Assembly (NCBI RefSeq): GCF_016807185.1
Contig: NZ_JAEVYN010000001.1
Coordinates: 248,001 to 312,000, forward strand
Length of the DNA stretch: 64,000 nucleotides
Direction of reading: 5' to 3'
From: Leptolyngbya sp. Cla-17
GTDB lineage: Bacteria > Cyanobacteriota > Cyanobacteriia > Leptolyngbyales > Leptolyngbyaceae
The position numbers and the translations under genes were made by a program. Within the stretch, counting starts at the first letter, position 1. Every line of letters begins with the position of its first letter. This document shows positions 58,845 through 64,000 of this stretch, in pieces. Below the pieces are notes generated by a model, which saw only the letters and a list, made by a program, of their open reading frames with translations, searched no databases and was not told the DNA's origin.

Positions 58845-59693
58845 TTACTTTTGTCCTTCTGGCAAAATCACTGTTTGCAGCCAAGCTAAGGACTTGTCGA
58901 GGATCAATCCCACCATGCCGATGTAAAACAGGGACAAGATAATTTCGCTCACCTGACCATTTTGGTAAGCATTCCAGATAAAGGAGCCGATGCCAATCAC
59001 ACCCGACATGACGATTTCAGCGGCAATAATGGCTAACCATGCTAGCCCAATCGAGATTCGTAGTCCGGTAAAAATGTAGGGTAATGCTGCGGGAATGAGT
59101 ACCTTAAAGAAATACTTTTTCTGCGATAGCTGCAACACCCGCGCCACGTTGTTATAGTCTTGCGGAATTTGGCGCACTCCAACGGCAGTATTAATTAGGA
59201 TGGGCCATACTGCTGTTATAAAGATTACAAATAGGGCAGCAGGCTGGTTTTGCTGTAAAGCGGCAAGGGCGATCGGCACCCAGGCTAGAGGCGGCACTGT
59301 TCGCAGCAGTTGAAAGATTGGATCGAGAGCTTTGGATAGAGTGTTGTTGAGTCCGACCAGAACCCCGACACTGATGCCGATGATCGCCGCAAAGACATAG
59401 CCGATCGCCACCCGTTGTAAACTGGCAGCCACCTGCCAGAACAATCCCTTATCCGTACCGCCTCTGTCATAGAAGGGATAGAGGATCAATATCCATGTGT
59501 CTTGCACCACTCGAATCGGACCGGGTAGTGCTGCTCCTGGAAGCAACGAGAACAGCTGCCAGATGGTGAGAAAGATGATGATCGCGACCGTGGGTGGGAT
59601 TAAATCTTTGAGTCGTTCTTTCAACTTCAAACGTGTCAAAAATGGAGAGTCAAATACGGTTGCAGTAGGTTGTTTACGGGCGATCGTCATGGG
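58845..59693 (-). CDS. nrtB: nitrate/nitrite ABC transporter permease NrtB
   Basis: 282 aa from ATG 59693 (MTIARKQPTATV), with AAGGAG 7 nt upstream. Six membrane helices and the permease EAA-type loop (YNNVARVLQLSQKKYFFKVLIPAALPYI, in parts). Forms the channel for nitrate and nitrite. A MITE-like inverted repeat ends ~12 bp before its ribosome site. Confidence 0.94.
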   Translation of the reverse strand, partial: PMTIARKQPTATVFDSPFLTRLKLKERLKDLIPPTVAIIIFLTIWQLFSLLPGAALPGPIRVVQDTWILILYPFYDRGGTDKGLFWQVAASLQRVAIGYVFAAIIGISVGVLVGLNNTLSKALDPIFQLLRTVPPLAWVPIALAALQQNQPAALFVIFITAVWPILINTAVGVRQIPQDYNNVARVLQLSQKKYFFKVLIPAALPYIFTGLRISIGLAWLAIIAAEIVMSGVIGIGSFIWNAYQNGQVSEIILSLFYIGMVGLILDKSLAWLQTVILPEGQK

Positions 59694-59705
59694 TGTCTCC
59701 TTATT

Positions 59706-59975
59706 CCTCATATGTCACTCTAGTTAAAGTAAAATCCAGGCAAAACGCTGAAAGACTTTCACCGACCGCTGTCTGATATCCCTCTTGAATCACTTTCGGA
59801 AAAGCAAATTTAATCAAAAATGCTGAAGATTCTATACGGCTTGAGTCTTAGCATACGCAGCTTATTTCCGATATTTCAAAACATTTGACAATGAAGCGTA
59901 TATACCAGACAGCAGTCGGTGAAAGACTTTCAGCGTTTTGCCTGGATTTTACTTTAACTAGAGTGACATATGAGG
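59706..59975. mobile_element. MITE-like element with 74-bp inverted repeats between nrtA and nrtB
   Basis: Left arm 59706-59779 and right arm 59902-59975 are inverted copies (about three mismatches), starting CCTCATATGTCACTC; the 122-bp centre has no ORF. It contains no transposase, so it must move in trans if it is a MITE. Each arm also has a small internal palindrome GAAAGACTTTC. Confidence 0.82.
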
Positions 59976-59977
59976 GT

Positions 59978-60080
59978 TATAGCTGTCGCCGGGTGTGTTA
60001 GGACAGATTGGTGATGAACATCAACACCCGTGAGCTTTGTGAATTGACCCTTGTCCTAAGTCTTCCGTCCGTTGCTATAA
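59978..60080. mobile_element. second, smaller MITE-like inverted repeat
   Basis: Starts TTATAGC and ends GCTATAA; inner TTAGGACA and TGTCCTAA also pair. About 103 bp, directly next to the larger element. The terminal TATAGC resembles ends of IS630-type elements. Confidence 0.6.
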
Positions 60081-60165
60081 AATTAGTGATGAATGTAATA
60101 CGGCTATCTTCGGATTGAGCGAGGGACTGAAGCCCCTTGCTCACCGATTGGTGCGTCAATTCTGT

Positions 60166-61512
60166 CTAAACTCGCTTAATTTTCAAGCTGTTTAAATAGG
60201 CTTGGGGATTTTCTGGGTCAAACTTAGCGCCATCAAAGAATGTTTCAACCCCACGAGACGTACTGGTTGGAATATCCGCCGCTGCAACGCCCAGTTCCTT
60301 CGCGGCTTCCCGCCAAATATCTTCCCGGTTCACCTGTTTGATCCAATCTTTCGCTTTGGACAGCGTATCTTTTGGCAAAAAGCCCCACCGAACACTTTCA
60401 GTCAAGAACCACAAATCATGGCTCTGGTAAGGATAGGACACACTGCCCTTCTCATCCTTCCAATACAGCACCGCCATTGACTTATCATCAATCGATCGCT
60501 CACCCATGTTATATTTGCCCATCAATGGATCGATCAAGACACTTTCCGGCAACCCAAAGTATTCACGCTTAGCCAGAATCCCCGCTAACTCCTTGCGATT
60601 GTCAAAGTTGTCGCACCACTGTTGAGCTTCCATCACCGCCTTCAGGATCGCTTTGGTCGCCTTGGGATATTTGTCTACCCAGTCTTTGCGAATTGCCAGA
60701 TATTCTTCAGGATGATTCTTCCAAATTTCCGCCGTGAGTGTTGAGATGAAGCCAATCTTATCGGATACGATCCGGTTGGGCCAAGGATCGCCAGTGCTGA
60801 AGGCATCCATCGCGTTTGCCTTCATATCGGCAACTGTTTGAGCCGTGGGCACTGTCAACAATTCAACTTCTTTGTCGGGGTCAATACCATTTCCGGCGAG
60901 CCAATAGCGCAACCAAAAGTCTTGATTTGCTTTAGGAAAGGTGTATGCTGCTTTGAATTTTGCTCCGTCTGACTTCAAGTTATCAAAGAAGGCAACTTGT
61001 TCGGACATTTTAGTAGATAAGCCTTTACCGAGATGCTTGCTGGCGATCGCAATCCCATTTCCGTGAGTATTCAACTGCGCCAGCACATACATCGGCACTT
61101 TTGCCTCATCAGTAATAATGCCTTCCGAAATCAGGTAAGGCATCGGCATTTGCCACTGTCCGCCGTCAATTCCGCCGCCAGCCGACCCAATTTTCACATT
61201 GTCCCGCGCTGCTCCCCAGTTTGCCTGTTTGTCGATCTGCACATCGGGCATCCCGTGTTTGGCAAACAGCCCTTTCTCCTTGGCAATAATCAAGGGTGCT
61301 GCTTCCACAATCGGCAGATAACCCAGCTTGACTGTTTTTACTTCCGGCATCATTTCCGGTTTTATATCTACAACTGGAGCGGCAACCGGGGAACTTTGAC
61401 TGGAAGTGGTGTCTGGCGGGTTGCCTAAACAGCCCTTTAGTAGCACAGTTCCAGACGATGCAGCAGCGATCGTCATGAATCGACGACGAGAAACATTTGA
61501 AAAAATAGGCAT
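60166..61512 (-). CDS. nrtA: nitrate/nitrite-binding lipoprotein NrtA
   Basis: 448 aa. N-terminus MPIFSNVSRRRFMTI with twin Arg, followed by a lipobox-like LLKGCLGN, then the mature binding protein: VKLGYLPIVEAAPLIIAKEKG, SAGGGIDGGQWQMPMPYLIS, DAFSTGDPWPNRIV. It captures nitrate and nitrite in the periplasm. First gene of nrtABCD; 470 bp separate it from nrtB because of the inserted repeats. Confidence 0.95.
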   Translation of the reverse strand: MPIFSNVSRRRFMTIAAASSGTVLLKGCLGNPPDTTSSQSSPVAAPVVDIKPEMMPEVKTVKLGYLPIVEAAPLIIAKEKGLFAKHGMPDVQIDKQANWGAARDNVKIGSAGGGIDGGQWQMPMPYLISEGIITDEAKVPMYVLAQLNTHGNGIAIASKHLGKGLSTKMSEQVAFFDNLKSDGAKFKAAYTFPKANQDFWLRYWLAGNGIDPDKEVELLTVPTAQTVADMKANAMDAFSTGDPWPNRIVSDKIGFISTLTAEIWKNHPEEYLAIRKDWVDKYPKATKAILKAVMEAQQWCDNFDNRKELAGILAKREYFGLPESVLIDPLMGKYNMGERSIDDKSMAVLYWKDEKGSVSYPYQSHDLWFLTESVRWGFLPKDTLSKAKDWIKQVNREDIWREAAKELGVAAADIPTSTSRGVETFFDGAKFDPENPQAYLNSLKIKRV

Positions 61513-61913
61513 TCTATCTCCTAATATCCCAACGTAGGTTGTTAAAAATGTGCGATGGATAGGTCAGTTGTCTAACTTCAAAAAATCAGGCTCAAATACC
61601 CTCATGAGATGGCGCAGATCCTCTAGTCCTCAATAAAGACAAAACGGGAAATAACCAACTCTCAAAACATTGAAGTTATCAACTTATTCCATTGAAAGAA
61701 ATCTATCTATTCTTGATTAGAGATAACCAAAAATCTATCTTGAAAATACTTTAGCGGCATACGACGCAAAAAACAATTAGAAAATGTATATAAAGTCACT
61801 ATGACAAAGCTAAAGATTTACTTATGTTTGCTTTCTCAGAATTTCTTAAGGCTGTTGAGTTAGCGATCGCGTCTCAATGAATGAAGTTCGGACAATAGAC
61901 AGGAGAAAGCCAA
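61513..61913. promoter_or_regulatory. intergenic region between nrtA and the rpoZ leader
   Basis: AT-rich DNA with divergent promoters. GTATATAAAGTCAC (61786-61799) reads on the minus strand as GTG-N8-TAC, one base off the NtcA consensus GTA-N8-TAC, but no well-spaced -10 follows. No RNA gene seen. Confidence 0.35.
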
Positions 61914-62039
61914 GTGGATTTAACCCCAATTCCTGTAGAAAGCTTCGCTAACGTTTCACGAATCCGTGATTCTATTGATAGACTAAGGAAGCCTTTTCGA
62001 CTGGAAACTACGTTTTATGCAAAAGCGTCTTGTGTATGA
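61914..62039 (+). CDS. short ORF overlapping the rpoZ start, 41 aa
   Basis: GTG 61914 with AGGAGA (61899/61900-61906) at good spacing opens MDLTPIPVESFANVSRIRDS IDRLRKPFRLETTFY..., ending at 62039, 23 nt inside rpoZ in another frame. rpoZ itself has no clear ribosome site, so this frame could feed ribosomes to it by coupling. The codon use looks coding-like, but nothing is recognised. Confidence 0.5.
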   Translation: MDLTPIPVESFANVSRIRDSIDRLRKPFRLETTFYAKASCV

Positions 62040-62244
62040 CAGCACGCATGTGATGCGCCGTGCCGATGAACTCATTGGAGCAGCATCGAATCGCTATCGC
62101 ATTACAGTTCAGGTTGCCAATCGTGCTAAGAGACGACGCTTTGAAGATTTTGACAATAACGATGATCCTTCAATGAAGCCGGTGCTGCGGGCGATTATCG
62201 AAATGTCTGATGAGCTGACTCAGCCTGAAATCATTGGTGAGTAG
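62017..62244 (+). CDS. rpoZ: RNA polymerase omega subunit
   Basis: 75 aa. YDSTHVMRRADELIGAASNRYRITVQVANRAKRR (in two family blocks) and KPVLRAIIEMSDELTQPEI fit cyanobacterial omega. Small helper subunit that binds the beta' subunit and helps assembly and sigma recruitment. See the overlapping leader ORF for its possible coupling. Confidence 0.93.
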   Translation: MQKRLVYDSTHVMRRADELIGAASNRYRITVQVANRAKRRRFEDFDNNDDPSMKPVLRAIIEMSDELTQPEIIGE

Positions 62245-62275
62245 GGGCGGCGCTTCGATTAAGGGTTGACTGACT

Positions 62276-62791
62276 ATGCCAAAGCTTCATTGTTTAGCTG
62301 CGATCGCTCACAGTTTAGTGATCGCAGCAGGAGTCATGATCATGAGTGGAGATGGAGCTGTAGGATGGCACTCCTCTTCTGCGATCGCTCAGTCAATTGT
62401 GCGCTCGGAGGGAGTGTGGCGAACTGTTTACGAGCAGCTTCCAGACTTTCCGCGAGAAAACCAATATATCAGCAAAGAAACTGGTAAAGCCGCCACTGAA
62501 GACACGCTGGTGAGTCGGCTGATTCGCTATCATCTTTATGTCAAAGGGCGACCTGCGTTTTACCGCCTGGATTGGAAGCTGACCCTTGCCGATTATCTCG
62601 GTCTGACAGGAGCGCTGGAAGTGGGCGAATATCCTGGGGCTAATAAGCTTAAAAAAAATCCCGTTGAAGGAGATGTAGCCGCCATTCGCAAGCTAAATCG
62701 CGCTCAACGGGATGCCTTAGTGCAAGCATTAGTGAATGGGTTCTCGACCCAATCTAGGCGATCGCCCCTCCCCGCACCTTCATCTAACTAG
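62276..62791 (+). CDS. conserved-type secreted protein of unknown function
   Basis: 171 aa. Hydrophobic N-terminus (CLAAIAHSLVIAAGVMIM) with later SSSAIAQS, fitting a signal peptide. Mature part VWRTVYEQLPDFPRENQYIS, LVSRLIRYHLYVKGRPAFYR, LDWKLTLADYLGL is of a type seen in cyanobacteria only, to my knowledge. 31 bp after rpoZ, likely co-transcribed. No function can be proposed. Confidence 0.75.
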   Translation: MPKLHCLAAIAHSLVIAAGVMIMSGDGAVGWHSSSAIAQSIVRSEGVWRTVYEQLPDFPRENQYISKETGKAATEDTLVSRLIRYHLYVKGRPAFYRLDWKLTLADYLGLTGALEVGEYPGANKLKKNPVEGDVAAIRKLNRAQRDALVQALVNGFSTQSRRSPLPAPSSN

Positions 62792-62867
62792 CAGTCTGAC
62801 GACCTATCAATATATTGTTTGACACTCAACAGCTTGCCTTGCCCTGTTCCTCTTCACCTCTTATCTT

Positions 62868-63233
62868 GTGGCTCGACTGCTTAAAACTGGTATTGGCTGG
62901 CGAGTTGGTTGGGATGCAGACGCAGACGCCTTTCAAGGGTTGGTTGGTGCAGATGATTGGGCACTAGAACTAACCAATGCTGAACTTGAAGAGTTTGCTC
63001 GATTGCTCAATCAACTGGTTAGCGCGATCGCCCAAATGCAATCTGAGTTAATGGATGAAGAAGCGATCGCCTGCGAAGTAGAGAGCGATCTGCTTTGGCT
63101 AGAAGCCACTGGCTATCCTCAGGCCTACAGCTTACATCTGATGCTGCTTACCGGGCGGCGTGGTGAAGGACATTGGACTGCCAATGTGGTGCCAGAACTG
63201 ATTCAAGCGATGCGATCGCTGAAAGTGTTTTAA
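62868..63233 (+). CDS. DUF1818-family protein
   Basis: 121 aa, GTG start. KTGIGWRVGWDADADAFQGL, DWALELTNAELEEFARLLNQ and CEVESDLLWLEATGYPQAYS are characteristic of DUF1818, a small soluble cyanobacterial family of unknown role. Same strand as rpoZ and the secreted protein. Confidence 0.85.
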   Translation: MARLLKTGIGWRVGWDADADAFQGLVGADDWALELTNAELEEFARLLNQLVSAIAQMQSELMDEEAIACEVESDLLWLEATGYPQAYSLHLMLLTGRRGEGHWTANVVPELIQAMRSLKVF

Positions 63234-63404
63234 GCCAGCAGACCTTAGATTCAAGAATGCTCTGATTTTATTTAGAAAAAATTTAATATTTGGTAGCAAT
63301 GATTCAATGCAGGGCAATCTAACAAAAGGTTGTTTCAGCTTCGCGGCTGCACAAACATTGCCAATCTAAATACTACTAAATTGAATTGAAGGGAATCTAC
63401 CATC

Positions 63405-64000
63405 ATGCCAAAAGCGACCATTAATGCGGATACTTTTCTCAAAAAGCGCGTTTTATCTGCAAATGATTTGCCTGATGCCGATAAGATTTTTATGGAAAAA
63501 GGCAAAACCTTTAGCGTTAGCGAGTTTAGTTCAGACCGCAACCAACATATCCGCCTGATGTTGGCCTCTCCACTCACAGCAAAAGACGGTAAGACAAAGC
63601 TCCAAGAAGTATATGTTTATGATCCTCACATTGCTGTTGAAGGGGAAGACGCTAAGCAGGTCATTAAACTGGATGTTTCTTACTATTCTCAGCTAAACAA
63701 TGACCCCGCAGTCTTTGGTCCCGGCTGGCGGCAGTGCAACACCACCAGCAACACCATGCTGGCAGATTTTTTGCTAAAAGGGGATCTCTCCAAACAAGCC
63801 AAGCAACAAGGGTTTCCTGAGCCAGAATCCGTTTATATGCGAATAGTCAATAAGTATGGCGATACCATCGACCACGATGCTCAAACTAAAGCCCTCAAAG
63901 ACCTCGGCATTGAATCCTATTTCACCTACAAACTTTCTGGAAAAGATGTGTTGCGATCTTTGAAAGCAGGTATTCCAGTAGTGGCTGGGGTCGCTTACAA
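63405..64000 (+). CDS. C39-like (papain-fold) peptidase, 3' end outside window
   Basis: ATG 63405 (MPKATINADTFLKKRV) after AAGGGAAT. About 198 codons are inside the window. The N-terminal ~100 residues are a beta domain; then FGPGWRQCNTTSNTMLADFL carries the predicted catalytic Cys, and GIPVVAGVAY begins the region before the catalytic His, as in peptidase_C39_2 proteins. No signal peptide. Substrate unknown. Confidence 0.78.
   Translation, partial: MPKATINADTFLKKRVLSANDLPDADKIFMEKGKTFSVSEFSSDRNQHIRLMLASPLTAKDGKTKLQEVYVYDPHIAVEGEDAKQVIKLDVSYYSQLNNDPAVFGPGWRQCNTTSNTMLADFLLKGDLSKQAKQQGFPEPESVYMRIVNKYGDTIDHDAQTKALKDLGIESYFTYKLSGKDVLRSLKAGIPVVAGVAY

Noticed and set aside
61786..61799. NtcA site for nrtA
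   Set aside because: GTG-N8-TAC deviates at one conserved base and no -10 box at the usual ~22-nt distance; kept only as a weak note.

Overview
The window is a chromosomal segment of a cyanobacterium. The octamer GCGATCGC (HIP1) is scattered throughout, even inside tRNA genes. Cyanobacterial genes include Rubisco accumulation factor Raf1, a CpcT/CpeT-fold protein, an IctB-like membrane protein, DUF3143 and DUF1818 proteins, and an nrtABCD nitrate/nitrite transporter with the characteristic NrtC ABC-plus-NrtA fusion. The amount of IS, MITE-like and heptanucleotide-repeat DNA fits a filamentous, repeat-rich genome (Leptolyngbya-like or Nostocales-like), but genus cannot be decided from the sequence alone.

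Layout. 1-6.3 kb: REC-GAF-PP2C regulator (cut by the window edge), exported CpcT-like protein, SGNH hydrolase, response regulator, Crp-family regulator ending in a perfect 44-bp palindrome, small Cys-containing protein and a polyprenyl-phosphate glycosyltransferase. 6.3-12.7 kb: NlpC/P60 endopeptidase, thrB, hybrid histidine kinase, tandem-duplicated CobO-like protein, CDF transporter. 12.8-14.1 kb: IS4-family element. 14.2-25.2 kb: DUF4383 protein, SnoaL-like protein, ABC exporter, a STAND (NB-ARC/TPR) locus whose two first reading frames are joined by a textbook -1 frameshift signal, tRNA-Ala, raf1, GT39-like enzyme, tRNA-dihydrouridine synthase.

25.4-33.5 kb is the accessory region. An IS701-family element lies upstream of an HNH endonuclease gene that carries a terminator in its leader, then comes a strong promoter with a small ORF, and then a long array of about 32 tRNA or tRNA-like units, all on the + strand, covering 19 amino acids (Phe not seen). 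Six of the tRNAs carry a 19-22 nt hairpin-forming insertion at the same place in the T-loop, one carries a hairpin in the anticodon loop, one (Val-TAC) is cut in the anticodon loop by an IS630-family element, and two have their acceptor halves separated by foreign sequence, in one case by another complete tRNA. This is the most unusual part of the window.

33.5-46.3 kb: unknown-function CDS, 3-methyladenine glycosylase, a CDP-sugar gene cluster (rfbF, rfbG, epimerase-like, SAF-domain oxidoreductase, glycosyltransferase) with a decayed paralogue fragment, HDAC-family deacylase, two secreted metallophosphoesterases, HD hydrolase and methionine aminopeptidase, YaaW-like protein. 46.3-55.6 kb: IctB/O-antigen-ligase-like protein, DnaJ-domain protein, uppS, cdaA, lysA, rimI and clpC; lysA and rimI carry in-frame heptanucleotide-repeat insertions. 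55.7-64 kb: nrtABCD on the - strand with about 450 bp of MITE-like DNA between nrtA and nrtB, rpoZ, two conserved small proteins and a C39-like peptidase running off the window end.
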